A stretch of 64,000 nucleotides of DNA, from assembly GCF_014191725.1 (NCBI RefSeq), contig NZ_JACHWZ010000009.1, forward strand, positions 124,001 to 188,000, in the 5' to 3' direction. The notes below the pieces were generated by a model. That model saw nothing but the letters and a program-made list of their open reading frames with translations. It did not search any database and was not told where the DNA came from. Shown here piece after piece: positions 34,975-44,847 of this stretch. This stretch comes from Microbulbifer rhizosphaerae. Its GTDB lineage: Bacteria; Pseudomonadota; Gammaproteobacteria; Pseudomonadales; Cellvibrionaceae. The position numbers were made by a program, and so were the translations under genes. Within the stretch, counting starts at the first letter, position 1. The number at the start of each line of letters is the position of its first letter.

Positions 34975-35505
34975 ATGCCGAAGAGTATTATCAGGCGTTG
35001 GCTGCCAACTCCCGAACAGGTTCGCGCCAAGAGCGGCCTGAGATTTCTGGGTGCTCTGCTCCACGACCCCAACCTCTTCCATCTCAACCGCCACTCGGTT
35101 TCAGTGGCGTTTGCCGTCGGTGTCTTTACCAGCTTCCTGCCGGTGCCCGGGCAGATGATTATCGCCGCGCTGCTGGCGCTGTGGTTTCGCTGCAACCTGC
35201 CGCTGTCGGTGATCCTGGTGTGGATCAGCAATCCGATCACCATGCCGGCCATGTTCTACAGCACCTACAAACTGGGCGCCTGGATACTCGGCACCCCGCC
35301 GCTGGATTTCAGGATAGAACTTTCCTGGGAATGGCTGACCAGTGAGGTGGGAAAAATCTGGCTGCCGCTGTTTTTCGGCTCGCTGCTCAGCGGCATTTTC
35401 TTCGCCGCCGTGTCCTACTTTACGATGCAGGCACTGTGGCGGTGGCATGTGATAAAGCGGTGGAAAATACGGCTAGCGAAGCGGTCAGTGATCAGTGATC
35501 AATGA
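34975..35505 (+). CDS. DUF2062 membrane protein
   Basis: 176 residues. Signature RHSVSVAFAVGVFTSFLPVPG (in part) and NPITMPAMFYSTYKLG of DUF2062, with three membrane helices (about 42-65, 76-96, 128-150). Function unknown. Its location between prp and lol genes is like that in related gammaproteobacteria. It ends in a short repetitive tail (CAGTGATCAGTGATCAATG), so the last few residues may be repeat-derived. Confidence 0.85.
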   Translation: MPKSIIRRWLPTPEQVRAKSGLRFLGALLHDPNLFHLNRHSVSVAFAVGVFTSFLPVPGQMIIAALLALWFRCNLPLSVILVWISNPITMPAMFYSTYKLGAWILGTPPLDFRIELSWEWLTSEVGKIWLPLFFGSLLSGIFFAAVSYFTMQALWRWHVIKRWKIRLAKRSVISDQ

Positions 35506-35549
35506 TCAGTGACCAATTGCACCCGCGCGGAACCCTAACTGATAACTAG

Positions 35550-36809
35550 TCACTGCTCATTGCGCAACGCCGCCGCCGGCTGCACACGGCTGGCCTGCAA
35601 TGCGGGGTAGAGAGTCGCCAGCAGGCTGAGCAGGAAGCCCGCCCCCACTACCAGTGCCACATCCGGCCACTGCAATTGCGAAGGCAGGTAGTCCACCGGG
35701 TAGACATCGGATTTCAGGAACTGGATGCCAAACAGGGATTCCAGCCCTTTCACCAGGTCGGTCACCACCAGCGAACCCACAACTCCGAGAGCTCCCCCCA
35801 CCAGCGCACCGACGAGTCCCACCAGCGCTCCCTGGCTGACGAACGTCAGCAGTATCTCGCGGGTGCTGGCGCCCATGGTGCGCAATATGGCGATATCGCT
35901 GTGCTTGTCGATCACCACCATCACCAGGGTGGAAACCACGTTGAAAGCGGCGATGGCGATGATCAGCAGCACCAGCAGCCCCACCAGGTTGCGCGACATC
36001 TGTATCGCCTGGTAGAGATTGCCGTGGGTGCTGCTCCAGTCGCTGCCGTAGAAATTCTGCGCCGGCAGTTCACCCAGCAGCCGCCGCATGATCCAGTTGG
36101 CCTCAAGCATCTTCCCGAAGCGCAGCTGTATCCCGGCGCCGCCGGTTCCCCCCGCCAGCGATTGGGCCTGTGTCCAGTCCAGCAGTGCCAGGGACTGGTC
36201 CAGCGCGGTGCCGGAGTGGAAGATGTCGGCCACCCGGAAGCCCGCCAGGCGCGCCGCGCGGCGGCCGCCATCCGCGCCGCTGTCGGGGACGATCAGGGAG
36301 ATATGTTCCCCCTTTTGCACGCCCAGTTTGTCGGCGATGCCCTGCCCCAGGATCACTCCGGGTTCGGCGGCGTCAGTAAGTTCGGCAAAAGCCTCGGGAT
36401 CGAGAAAGCCGCCGATATTGGAAACTTCGACAATGGTCTCGGGATTGATGCCCTGCACCAGCAGCGGCGTTACTTCGGGCCCGCTGCGCGCCAGGGCGTT
36501 GACCTGCCAGACCTCCGCCGCCGCCAACACTTCCGGGTCCGCCGCCAGTTGGTCGCGCAGGGCCGGCCAGTCGATATCGGGGTCGGCGTTGTAGATGGTC
36601 GCGTGGGGCATGATGCCCAGGATGCGCTCGCGCAGCTCGCGGTCGAAACCGTTCATCACTGACATCACCACGATCATCAGCGCCACACCGAGAATCAGCC
36701 CCACCATGGACAGCCCGGAGATAAACGATACCAGCCCGGCGGAATCCTCGCCGCGGCGCTGGGCGCCGGCGTAGCGCAGGCCGATAAACGCGGGCAGAGG
36801 TCTAAACAT
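35550..36809 (-). CDS. lolE: lipoprotein-releasing system permease
   Basis: 419 residues. One N-terminal helix ([20 protein letters not shown]), a large periplasmic domain, and three C-terminal helices with the MacB/FtsX region ([20 protein letters not shown] then AILRTMGAS). Start ATG 36809 overlaps the end of lolD by eight bases. With LolC and LolD it extracts outer-membrane lipoproteins from the inner membrane and passes them to LolA. Assignment LolE versus LolC is by operon order. Confidence 0.9.
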   Translation of the reverse strand: MFRPLPAFIGLRYAGAQRRGEDSAGLVSFISGLSMVGLILGVALMIVVMSVMNGFDRELRERILGIMPHATIYNADPDIDWPALRDQLAADPEVLAAAEVWQVNALARSGPEVTPLLVQGINPETIVEVSNIGGFLDPEAFAELTDAAEPGVILGQGIADKLGVQKGEHISLIVPDSGADGGRRAARLAGFRVADIFHSGTALDQSLALLDWTQAQSLAGGTGGAGIQLRFGKMLEANWIMRRLLGELPAQNFYGSDWSSTHGNLYQAIQMSRNLVGLLVLLIIAIAAFNVVSTLVMVVIDKHSDIAILRTMGASTREILLTFVSQGALVGLVGALVGGALGVVGSLVVTDLVKGLESLFGIQFLKSDVYPVDYLPSQLQWPDVALVVGAGFLLSLLATLYPALQASRVQPAAALRNEQ

Positions 36810-37554
36810 GATCGCCCCGGTGCCAGTCGCTCTCCAGTGCGCCGTCAATCAGGTGCAGTGTGCGATCCAGCGCCGCGGCCAGGTCCGGGTCGTGAGTAAC
36901 GATCACGAAGCTGATCCCCATCTCGTTGTTGAGCCTGTCCATCAGCTTGTGAATCTCTTTGGCGGTGGCCCTGTCCAGGTTGCCGGTGGGCTCGTCCATC
37001 AGCACGCAGGCGGGATGCGTCACCAGTGCCCGGGCAATGGCCACCCGCTGGCGCTCGCCGCCGGACAGCTGCGAGGGCTTGTGGGTCAACCGCTCACCCA
37101 GGCCCACTGCCTGCAGCATGGCGGTCGCCGCCTCGCGGGCGCTGGCCACCGACTGCTTGCCGATCAGCAGCGGCATGGCCACATTCTCCAGCGCGGAAAA
37201 CTCGCCCAGCAGATGATGGAACTGGTACACGAAGCCCAGACTGCGGTTGCGCAACCAGCCGCGCTGGTTGGCGTCCAGGCTGGCCAGGTTCTGCCCCGCC
37301 ACCCAGACCTCGCCGGCGCTGGGTGTATCCAGGCCGCCGAGCAGGTTGAGCAATGTGGATTTGCCGGAGCCGGAGGCGCCCACTATGGCCAGTTTCTCGC
37401 CGGCTTTCACCTCCAGTTCCACGCCGCGCAGGACTTGCAGTTCTTTATTGCCTTGGCGGTAGCTCTTGCGCAGGGTGCGGCAGGCGAGCACCACGTCGGT
37501 ACCGGAATTCGGTGACGCGACCTGCTCTTCAGTTATTTCCACTTGGCTGTTCAT
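36802..37554 (-). CDS. lolD: lipoprotein-releasing system ATPase
   Basis: 250 residues. Walker [10 protein letters not shown] (about 58-66), Q-loop [20 protein letters not shown], signature [15 protein letters not shown] (about 162-176), Walker [12 protein letters not shown], and switch His in VTHD. ATP hydrolysis drives LolCE. ATG 37554 is preferred over TTG 37557. Confidence 0.95.
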   Translation of the reverse strand: MNSQVEITEEQVASPNSGTDVVLACRTLRKSYRQGNKELQVLRGVELEVKAGEKLAIVGASGSGKSTLLNLLGGLDTPSAGEVWVAGQNLASLDANQRGWLRNRSLGFVYQFHHLLGEFSALENVAMPLLIGKQSVASAREAATAMLQAVGLGERLTHKPSQLSGGERQRVAIARALVTHPACVLMDEPTGNLDRATAKEIHKLMDRLNNEMGISFVIVTHDPDLAAALDRTLHLIDGALESDWHRGDHV

Positions 37555-37569
37555 CAATTAATTCTTTTC

Positions 37570-37745
37570 TGCGTAGGATGGGCAAAGGAGCGAAGCGACG
37601 TGCCCATCAGCTCGATCGTGATGGGCACGCTTCGCTTTGCCCATCCTACGGAACTGTTTTGTTCGTCATACCCGCGTAGGGTGCGCCGCGCGCACCATTG
37701 GCCACGATATTTAGCGGCATCCCGGTGGTGCACACGGCGCACCCT
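37570..37745. repeat. two palindromic repeat units between lolC and lolD
   Basis: 37570-37655: GTAGGATGGGCAAAG facing CTTTGCCCATCCTAC with GTGCCCATCA/TGATGGGCAC inside. 37675-37745: GTAGGGTGCGCCGCG facing CGGCGCACCCTAC. The latter runs to the lolC stop codon. Confidence 0.85.
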
Positions 37746-38985
37746 ACTCATACCGCAACGCCTCCGCCGGCTCTATCTGCGCCGCGCGCCAGGCGGGGAA
37801 CAGCGTGGCCAGCAGGCTCATCAGCACCGCGGCTGTCAACACCACGACTGCGTCGGCGGTGCGGAATTCGGAGGGCAGGAAGCTGACGAAAAACACCCGC
37901 GGGTCGAAGATCTTCGCTCCCAGCAGGTTCTCCATCCAGCTGACCATGTCCGTCAGGTTGAAAGCGATCAGTATGCCCAGCAAAGCGCCGATAAAGGCGC
38001 CGATAATGCCGATGGCACTGCCCTGCACCACGAATACCGACATGATCTGCCGCGAGGTCAGGCCCAGGGTGCGCAGCACCGCGATGTCCGAGCGCTTGTC
38101 GGCCACCATCAGCACCAGCGCGGAGACGATATTGAAGGCGGCCACGGCGACGATAATCATCAGCATCAGGGTTACCACCGTCTTTTCCATCTTCACCGCC
38201 TGGAACAGGCTGCCCTGGGAGTGGCTCCAGTCCTCGCCACTGTAGCCCTCGCCGAGGCTTTGCGCATAGGTGGACACCCGACCCAGGGCGTTGTCCATAT
38301 CGTCGAAGCGCAGTTGCAGCCCCTGGACCTTTCCGCGCATTCGCAGCAGCCGTGCGGCGTCGTCGATATGCATCAGCGCCATGCTCTGGTCCACCTGGGC
38401 GCCCACGGAAAAGACGCCGGCCACGGTAAAGCGTTTGGTGCGGGGAAAGAGGCCGGCGGGGGTAACCACCACCTCCGGCAGGGTGAGCACCAGGCTGTCG
38501 CCGGGGATCACGTTCAACTGGCGGGCGAGGATGCGTCCGACGACGATGTTGTAGCTGCGCGGCTGCAAAGCGTCCAGGCTGCCCATGATCATATGCTCGC
38601 CCACGGCGGAAACACTGCGCAGCGCCTGCGGGTCCACCCCCTGGAACTCCACGCCGTGGCTGCCCCCGCCGGCGCCCAGCAGCGCGAAGCCGCGCACAAA
38701 GGGGCTCACCGCCACTACATGGGGTTTCTGTTCGAGCTGCTGCGCGACGTCGCGCCAGTTCTCCAGGCCATCGGCCTTCTCTACAAAGCCGTGGGGCACC
38801 ACGCTGAGGATTCGGGTCTTCAGCTCCCGGTCGAAACCGTTCATCACCGAAGTCACCACAATCAGCGCCATAACCCCCAGCGCCATGCCCAGCAGGGAGA
38901 AGCCGTTGATAAAGGAGATAAACTGCTGCCGGCGACGGGCGGCCACGTAGCGCAGGCCGATATAGAGGGGGACAGGCTTGATCAT
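37744..38985 (-). CDS. lolC: lipoprotein-releasing system permease
   Basis: 413 residues. N-terminal helix (FINGFSLLGMALGVMALIVV), periplasmic domain, and C-terminal helices with IVSALVLMVADKRSDIAVLR and LLATLFPAWRAAQIEPAEAL. It pairs with LolE in the LolCDE exporter; first gene of the lol cluster on this strand. No strong ribosome site precedes ATG 38985, but the MIKPVPLYIGLRYVAARRRQ start is typical. Confidence 0.93.
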   Translation of the reverse strand: MIKPVPLYIGLRYVAARRRQQFISFINGFSLLGMALGVMALIVVTSVMNGFDRELKTRILSVVPHGFVEKADGLENWRDVAQQLEQKPHVVAVSPFVRGFALLGAGGGSHGVEFQGVDPQALRSVSAVGEHMIMGSLDALQPRSYNIVVGRILARQLNVIPGDSLVLTLPEVVVTPAGLFPRTKRFTVAGVFSVGAQVDQSMALMHIDDAARLLRMRGKVQGLQLRFDDMDNALGRVSTYAQSLGEGYSGEDWSHSQGSLFQAVKMEKTVVTLMLMIIVAVAAFNIVSALVLMVADKRSDIAVLRTLGLTSRQIMSVFVVQGSAIGIIGAFIGALLGILIAFNLTDMVSWMENLLGAKIFDPRVFFVSFLPSEFRTADAVVVLTAAVLMSLLATLFPAWRAAQIEPAEALRYE

Positions 38986-39089
38986 GGAATTGATTTAAGC
39001 GGAAAAACGTGAAGAAATCCAAGTGTTTAGGCAGAATATCTGCTTTAATTGGCGAATCTTCAAAATAACGCACAACCGGAGAAGGACAG

Positions 39090-39392
39090 ATGTTCAGCAA
39101 ACTCCGCACCCGCTCCGCCCTCCACCACCTAGCCATCGTTGCCCTGCTGGCCGCAACGATGGGCGCCCGGGCGGAAACCGTGGAAGTACCCGTTGGCCAA
39201 CAGGACCAGTTGGGAGAAATCGCCGAACTGCGCGGCCTCAAGAAAGACGCTGTCACCACTCGCCTGGGTGAACCCCTCGGCATCCAGGGCCCGGTGGGCG
39301 ACCCGGCGATCTCCCGCTGGGAATACGCAGATTTCTATGTGTATTTCGAGTGGGACATTGTGCTGCATACGGTGAAGAAACACCGCGGCTAA
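39090..39392 (+). CDS. small secreted protein, unknown
   Basis: 100 residues with a clear signal peptide (cut after ARA, about 28). The mature part is short (GQQDQLGEIAELRGLKKDAV, RLGEPLGIQGPVGDPAISRW and YADFYVYFEW). It resembles small periplasmic BamE/SmpA-type beta proteins but I cannot name it. GGAG and AAGGA precede the ATG. Confidence 0.7.
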   Translation: MFSKLRTRSALHHLAIVALLAATMGARAETVEVPVGQQDQLGEIAELRGLKKDAVTTRLGEPLGIQGPVGDPAISRWEYADFYVYFEWDIVLHTVKKHRG

Positions 39393-39435
39393 AACCCCCG
39401 GCCCCGGCCCCGGCCCCGGCCCCGGCCCCGGCCCT
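39393..39435. repeat. (CCCCGG)n microsatellite
   Basis: About seven head-to-tail CCCCGG units immediately after the stop of the secreted-protein gene. Slippage-prone. Confidence 0.9.
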
Positions 39436-39463
39436 ATGAAAGGCTCCCGCGTCCTCCCTCTAG

Positions 39464-39562
39464 CACATCAAGCGCCTGGGCGCGTTCCTCTCGTCCCCCA
39501 TCTGGCATCGCGAGCGGCTGATCGCCGCCAACACCAAGGGGGAAATTCTGGTGTTTCACTGA
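39464..39562 (+). pseudogene. 3' coding remnant, 32 codons
   Basis: An open stretch reads IKRLGAFLSSPIWHRERLIA, then ANTKGEILVFH and a stop. It has protein-like composition, no start and an upstream in-frame stop. I take it as the tail of a deleted gene; family unknown. Confidence 0.35.
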
Positions 39563-39680
39563 GTCAGCCTCTCTCCCCGCCAGAGAACGCAACGCCGGCC
39601 CCTCGCCGGCTTGTATCTGCCCGCCAGCTGTACAAGAATTACCCGCTTTCACCGTCAATCAATCAGCGCCAGGAGTAGTC

Positions 39681-41486
39681 GTGCCCAAAGCCTCCCATCC
39701 TGCCCAGTATTTTCTCGACGCCGCGGAGGAAATCCTCCAGCAGGAATTTGACCTGGACATCGTCCAGGAACTGGAAGAGATGCTGCCGCCCTACCCCATA
39801 TTGCTCACGCTGCTGATGGATTGGGCCGGATCCCCGGATGCCGAGGATTCCCCACAGCTAGATGCCTTCGCCAACCTGGTCGATCGGGCCCTGCACCAGT
39901 TGCGTATTGAACTCCGCAGGGGCGACGAAGAAGCGGCTGAATTCTGGCAGCTTCTGCAGGAGCTACTCGGCGAGGCCCTGGAAGCGGGTGACCAGCCCGT
40001 GGTCTGCCACGCGCTGCTGGACGGCCTCGCCACCCAGAGCTTTCCCGTGCCCGAGGCACTGATCGAAAAAGCCGCGGCCTGGCACGAGAAGGTCTATGCC
40101 GGTGAACCAGAGAATATTCCCGGGCCCGACACGGCACCGGAACAGGCGCTGCGGAAAGCTTTCGACCAACCGGACATGCAGCTGGCAGACATCTTCCGCA
40201 TTCTCAAGACGCAGCTCCAGTACCTGCCGGCGGACAAGTTGGATACCCTTTGCGCGGGCCTGCTCCACATGGACAACGGTGATCTGCGCGAGGGCCTGCT
40301 GCTCTGCCTGTTGCACCCCAGGGCGCTGGTGCGCGATCGGCTGCTGGAGCAGCTGCGGCAACTGCAGGAACCCATCGAGGCGCGGCAGCTCAACCGCCTG
40401 GTGATGCTGCGCAACTGGCTGCCGCCGGAGCAGGCGAAACGACTGGATGCGGTGGTGCGCCAGCAGCGCAAACACAATCTGCCGGCGGCAACTGCTTCCC
40501 ACGGCAGCGTCCGCATTTGGGCCAGCGTGCCCGACGGCGCCGGAGCCACCGCGGTGATCATGTGCCGGGAGAAAGCCGGTCGCCACCAGTTGTCCGGCGC
40601 CATCCTCAAGGAACAAACCGGTGTTCTTGACTGCTGGCAGTCGCCGCGGCTGAAAAAACGCGAGGCGGACGCCGGCGTCAGGGAGATCCAGAGCCAATTG
40701 CCGCCCTGCCTGCCGGTGGGCCGCGAATTCCTGCAACAGTTGCTGCCGCACTTCCTGGCACTCAATGTACAGAGCGGCGAAATGCCGGAGCCGGAACTGC
40801 TGGATTGGCTGGAAGCCTTGGGCGGTGACCTGTGGCAGCCGCAACCGCTGGATATCGAAGGCTGGCTGCTCAAAACCGAACCACAGTTGCAGGGCTGGAA
40901 TCCCGACAAGGCGTTCAAGCGCTGCGCCACCTGGTTTGAAAAGCACGCCCATCTGCTGCTCTGGTTCGAAAACGACACCGCCACAATCGAGCGCGCGGAA
41001 GAATTTCTCCTTGCAGAAGACCCGCAGCCCGAGCACCAGATACTGGAAGAAATACTCCAACCCCACAGGCCCAAATGGCGCGACCGCTTCGTTCTAATGG
41101 CCATCTGGGCCCAAAGCAACCTCAACAAGCGCGGCCCCCATTGGCAGGATTTCGCCCTGCTGGCGCGGGTGACAGACGCAGGGGAAGCGGTTGTGCGGCT
41201 GCCGATTCTGCCCGCCGTGGCCGGACAGACCCTGGGCCTTGTGGCAGAAGAGCTGACAGCACGAGAGGAACGCCAGGAGGAACTGGAGGCAGAGGTTTGG
41301 GCAAAGGAAGGCTGGGAAGAGGAAGGCTGGGAGGATGAGCGCTGGGAGGACGATGATATCCCGCTGCAATCTGATCTCTTTTCCAATACGCCCGTCACCC
41401 CGGTACGAAACCGGAAAACCGGCCGTAACGAGCCCTGCCCCTGCGGTAGTGGCGAAAAATACAAGAGATGCTGTTTAGCCGATTAG
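39681..41486 (+). CDS. SEC-C motif protein
   Basis: 601 residues from GTG 39681 (AGGAG upstream). Almost entirely helical repeats to about 540, then an acidic Trp/Glu-rich linker (EEEGWEDERWEDDD) and a C-terminal zinc-binding SEC-C motif GRNEPCPCGSGEKYKRCCLA. SEC-C motifs occur in SecA and in many accessory proteins. The helical body has no known function; two central regions (about 300-350) look enzyme-like but unassigned. Confidence 0.8.
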   Translation: MPKASHPAQYFLDAAEEILQQEFDLDIVQELEEMLPPYPILLTLLMDWAGSPDAEDSPQLDAFANLVDRALHQLRIELRRGDEEAAEFWQLLQELLGEALEAGDQPVVCHALLDGLATQSFPVPEALIEKAAAWHEKVYAGEPENIPGPDTAPEQALRKAFDQPDMQLADIFRILKTQLQYLPADKLDTLCAGLLHMDNGDLREGLLLCLLHPRALVRDRLLEQLRQLQEPIEARQLNRLVMLRNWLPPEQAKRLDAVVRQQRKHNLPAATASHGSVRIWASVPDGAGATAVIMCREKAGRHQLSGAILKEQTGVLDCWQSPRLKKREADAGVREIQSQLPPCLPVGREFLQQLLPHFLALNVQSGEMPEPELLDWLEALGGDLWQPQPLDIEGWLLKTEPQLQGWNPDKAFKRCATWFEKHAHLLLWFENDTATIERAEEFLLAEDPQPEHQILEEILQPHRPKWRDRFVLMAIWAQSNLNKRGPHWQDFALLARVTDAGEAVVRLPILPAVAGQTLGLVAEELTAREERQEELEAEVWAKEGWEEEGWEDERWEDDDIPLQSDLFSNTPVTPVRNRKTGRNEPCPCGSGEKYKRCCLAD

Positions 41487-41542
41487 CGGCTTACCCGGAC
41501 CAGCATTGATTAGGGTGAACCCAAGCTACGCGCTCAGATCAG

Positions 41543-42007
41543 TCAGTAGAGATAAGTCGCAGTACCAGTCGCGATCAACTCCCCGCCATCGTTGTGCAGC
41601 TCCATCCTCGACACCACCAACTTGTTCCCGGTGCGCAGTATGGAGCCGTGGCAGGTAAAGCTTTCCCCTCTGCCCGGCTTCAGGTAATCCACCCGCATAT
41701 CCACGGTGCCGATCTTGGAGAGGCGCTGGATCTTTTCCTGCCAGTCGATATCCCCCAGGTGCCGGTAGGCGGCCACCAGGGCAGTGAGGCCGCCCACGGT
41801 ATCCAGCGCGGTGGCGATCACGCCGCCGTGCAGGATATTTTTCCAGATGTTGCCGATCAGTTCCGGGCGCAGCTCGAAGCATGCGGAAATGGTGAGCTGC
41901 TCCAGGTCCAACTCGTGCATTTCCAGGCCGATCTGGCGGTTGAAGGGGATCTGCTCGAAAAAGCCCCGCACCAGTTCGCGAAATTCACTGGGAGACGGTT
42001 CGCTCAC
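41543..42007 (-). CDS. hotdog-fold thioesterase (PaaI/YiiD-like)
   Basis: 154 residues. [20 protein letters not shown] (about 59-78) is the hotdog thioesterase motif with the catalytic Asp, and [13 protein letters not shown] follows. Likely acyl-CoA hydrolase of unknown substrate. GTG start overlaps the sthA stop (GTGA), so it is co-translated with sthA. Confidence 0.85.
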   Translation of the reverse strand: MSEPSPSEFRELVRGFFEQIPFNRQIGLEMHELDLEQLTISACFELRPELIGNIWKNILHGGVIATALDTVGGLTALVAAYRHLGDIDWQEKIQRLSKIGTVDMRVDYLKPGRGESFTCHGSILRTGNKLVVSRMELHNDGGELIATGTATYLY

Positions 42008-43401
42008 AGGCGCATTACCCGGTTGAGCCCGTCCAGCGCGGCACTGCGGTAGGCCTCGGCCATGGTCGGGTAATTGAAGGTGGTGTTGACGAAGAAGTCG
42101 ATGGTGTTGTTCGGCGCGGGCTGTTTCATGATTGCCTGGCCGATATGGATAATCTCCGCGGCCTCGGCGCCGAAGCAGTGGATGCCGAGAATTTCATGAG
42201 TGTCGATATGGAAGAGGATCTTCAGCATCCCCACCCGCTCTCCGGAGATCTGCGCCCGCGCGGTGTGCTTGAACAGGGCGCGGCCTACTTCGTAGGGCAC
42301 CTTTGCGGCGGTGAGTTCGGATTCGGTTTTACCCACGGAGGAAATTTCCGGCAGGGTGTAGATGCCGGTGGGCGCATCCTCGACCACCCGGTGGCCGCGG
42401 CCGGCGATGGCGGCGGCGACGGCGCGGCCCTGGTCGTAGGAGGCACTGGCCAGGCTGGGCCAGCCGATCACATCGCCCACTGCGTAGATGTTTTCCACCT
42501 CGGTGCAATAGTGGTCGTCCACACTCAATTGGCCGCGGTGATTGGCCTTGAGGCCGATACTGTCCAGGCCCAGGGTTTCCGTATTGCCGGAGCGGCCGTT
42601 GCACCAGAGCAATGCGTCGGCGTGAATACGTTTGCCGGACTGCATTTCCATAATCACACCGCTGTCACTGGGGACCACTTTTGCGTACTCCTCCCGGTGA
42701 CGCACGGTGACGCCCATATAGCGCAGGTGGTAGCTGAGCGCATCGGAAATTTCGTCGTCGAGGAATTCCAGCAGGTGGCTGCGGGTGTTGATCAGGTCCA
42801 CCTTGATACCCAGGCCGGCAAAAATCGAAGCGTATTCACAGCCGATCACCCCGGCGCCGTAAATAATGATGGCCTGGGGGGTGTGCTGCATATCCAGGAT
42901 GGTGTCGCTGTCGTAGACCCTCGGGTGATCGAAATCCACATCCTCCGGGCGGTAGGGGCGTGAGCCGGTGGAGATCACGAATTTGTCCGAGGTGAGAATT
43001 TCCACGGCGCCATCCGGCAGTTGTACGCGCAGCTTGTGCGGGTCGATAAACTTCGCATCGCCGATGACCAGATCGACCTTGTTGCGAGCGTAGAAACTGG
43101 TATGCATTTCCACCTGCATGGAAATGACTTTGTTGACGCTCTTCATCACCTCGGGAAAAGTCAATCGGCGCGGCTCGCCCAGGGCGCGAAACACACTCTG
43201 GGTGTTATAGCGCATCAGCTGTTTGACCGAGTGGCGCAGGGCCTTTGAAGGAATAGTTCCCTTGTGGGTGCAGTTGCCACCCACCAGCGGGCGCTTCTCG
43301 ACAACCGCAACGCGCATGCCCTTCTTCGCCGCACTCATGGCCGCCGCTTCGCCGGCGGGGCCGGAGCCGATTACTACCAGGTCAAATTTCTGCTGTGCCA
43401 T
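42004..43401 (-). CDS. sthA: soluble pyridine nucleotide transhydrogenase
   Basis: 465 residues, class-I flavoprotein disulphide-reductase fold. FAD site [20 protein letters not shown] (about 8-27), [19 protein letters not shown] where only one active-site Cys is present (typical of SthA), NAD(P) site [20 protein letters not shown], and C-terminal [12 protein letters not shown]. It moves reducing equivalents between NADPH and NAD+. ATG 43401. Confidence 0.95.
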   Translation of the reverse strand: MAQQKFDLVVIGSGPAGEAAAMSAAKKGMRVAVVEKRPLVGGNCTHKGTIPSKALRHSVKQLMRYNTQSVFRALGEPRRLTFPEVMKSVNKVISMQVEMHTSFYARNKVDLVIGDAKFIDPHKLRVQLPDGAVEILTSDKFVISTGSRPYRPEDVDFDHPRVYDSDTILDMQHTPQAIIIYGAGVIGCEYASIFAGLGIKVDLINTRSHLLEFLDDEISDALSYHLRYMGVTVRHREEYAKVVPSDSGVIMEMQSGKRIHADALLWCNGRSGNTETLGLDSIGLKANHRGQLSVDDHYCTEVENIYAVGDVIGWPSLASASYDQGRAVAAAIAGRGHRVVEDAPTGIYTLPEISSVGKTESELTAAKVPYEVGRALFKHTARAQISGERVGMLKILFHIDTHEILGIHCFGAEAAEIIHIGQAIMKQPAPNNTIDFFVNTTFNYPTMAEAYRSAALDGLNRVMRL

Positions 43402-43435
43402 CTGCAAATTCTGTTGTTATTCAATTGATGTCCCC

Positions 43436-43516
43436 TGTAGGAGCGGCCGTTGGCCGCGATCGGAATACAATGCCCGTATTGAAATCAGATCGCGGCCAAC
43501 GGCCGCTCCTACAAAG
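43436..43516. repeat. BIME-like palindrome (TGTAGGAGCGGCC type)
   Basis: TGTAGGAGCGGCCGTTGGCC and GGCCAACGGCCGCTCCTACA as inverted arms with ~40 bases between, in front of sthA. Confidence 0.88.
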
Positions 43517-43536
43517 AAATTTGGGAAACTAAATCT

Positions 43537-43773
43537 CTAGTGCTTTGTGGCGTCGTAGGCCAGGTCCGGGGCCTCGAGCAGGCGCTGCTGGCGCTCCTGT
43601 TCCTTTTTGCAGGCCTCGTCGTCGCCGCCGCAGATCTCGCAGCCCTCTTTCAGGCCCAGGGCGTTGAGCCCGCCGCAGGAACCTTTCAGGGGCTTGTTCT
43701 GAACGATGGCACCCAGGGCCATACCGGTGACGATCAGTGCCATGGCAATAAATGCAAAAATGAAAACTGTCAC
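43537..43773 (-). CDS. nqrM: Na+-NQR maturation factor NqrM
   Basis: 78 residues from GTG 43773 (GAGGT upstream). N-terminal membrane helix (FIFAFIAMALIVTGMALGAI), then a four-cysteine cluster: CGGLNALGLKEGCEICGG and EACKK. This is the NqrM (DUF539) pattern, needed to assemble the Fe site of NQR. It is the last gene of the nqr-apbE-nqrM cluster. Confidence 0.93.
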   Translation of the reverse strand: MTVFIFAFIAMALIVTGMALGAIVQNKPLKGSCGGLNALGLKEGCEICGGDDEACKKEQERQQRLLEAPDLAYDATKH

Positions 43774-43795
43774 TGCTCAGACCTCTTCAGGCTCT

Positions 43796-44842
43796 TTAAT
43801 CCAAATACGGGGTGAAAGTACTGCTGTAGCGCTCTTCGAAACCGCTATCGGTTTTAACCAGCAGGAAGACCGCGAGCTTCTCCCGCTCCGCCATCTCCAG
43901 CGCGGCTTCGGTGCCAAGCACGTTCAGCGCGGTGGCCAGACCGTCGGCCTCGGCGCAGGTATCGGCGACCACAGTGACCGACGCCAGCCGGTGCTCCAGC
44001 GGATAACCGGTGCGCGGATCTATGCTGTGCGCGTAGCGTTTGCCATCGCGCTCGTAGTAGTTGCGGTAGTCTCCACTGGTGGCCACGGATTTGCCGCTGA
44101 CCGCTATCGGCTGTTGCACCGAGCGGCCGGCGGGGTCCGGTCTTTCGATACCGATGCGCCAGTCCGCGCCTTTGGGATTTTTGCCCAAGGTGCGCAGCTC
44201 GCCACCAATCTCCACCAGGTAATTGCGAATACCCTGCTCTTCCAGCAGTTGCGCCACCCTGTCCACGCCGTGGCCCTTGGCGATTGCCGATAGGTCGATT
44301 TCCACTTCGCGGCTGCGAGTGATGCGATTCGGCGCGTGCTCGACTTTCAGCGCGTCGGAACCCACGCGCTGCAGCAGTTCTTCGATCGCCGCCCTGCCCG
44401 GCACCTGCTCGGGTTCCGGCTGCGGCCCGAAGCCCCAGAGGTTCACCAGCGGCCCGACGGTTACCTCGAAGGCGCCCCCGCTGCGGCGGTGGATATCCAG
44501 GGACAGCTCCACCACCTGTGCCAGGTGTTCGCTGACCGGCACCGCCTCGCCCACCGGCCCGCGGTTGAAGCGCATCAGTTCCGAATCCTCGATATAGGTG
44601 GACATCTCCTGGTTGACGGCGCTTAGCGCGCCGTCAATAAGTGCTTGCAATTGTGCCCTGTTCACGCGTGGAGGTACGTCCACCACTGTGACGTGGTAGC
44701 TGGTGCCCATGGTGCGGCCAGAGAGCTGCCAGCTCTTCTGCGCCGGACTGCAGCCGGAAAAAAAAGCGGATATACAAAGCAAAAACAGGGCCGTTAAAAG
44801 AGACCCTGTTTTTGCATTGTTACAATTAAATTGCGCCAGCAA
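43796..44842 (-). CDS. apbE: FAD:protein FMN transferase
   Basis: 348 residues from TTG 44842, which has GGAGG nine bases upstream. Lipobox ISAFFSGC near residue 30, so periplasmic lipoprotein. ApbE motifs: SGRTMGTSYHVTV, IDLSAIAKGHGVD, LVEIGGELRTLGKNP, DPRTGYPLEHRLASVTVV and ADGLATALNVLG. It attaches FMN to NqrB and NqrC. Immediately follows nqrF. Confidence 0.95.
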   Translation of the reverse strand: MLAQFNCNNAKTGSLLTALFLLCISAFFSGCSPAQKSWQLSGRTMGTSYHVTVVDVPPRVNRAQLQALIDGALSAVNQEMSTYIEDSELMRFNRGPVGEAVPVSEHLAQVVELSLDIHRRSGGAFEVTVGPLVNLWGFGPQPEPEQVPGRAAIEELLQRVGSDALKVEHAPNRITRSREVEIDLSAIAKGHGVDRVAQLLEEQGIRNYLVEIGGELRTLGKNPKGADWRIGIERPDPAGRSVQQPIAVSGKSVATSGDYRNYYERDGKRYAHSIDPRTGYPLEHRLASVTVVADTCAEADGLATALNVLGTEAALEMAEREKLAVFLLVKTDSGFEERYSSTFTPYLD

Positions 44843-44847
44843 TTTAA

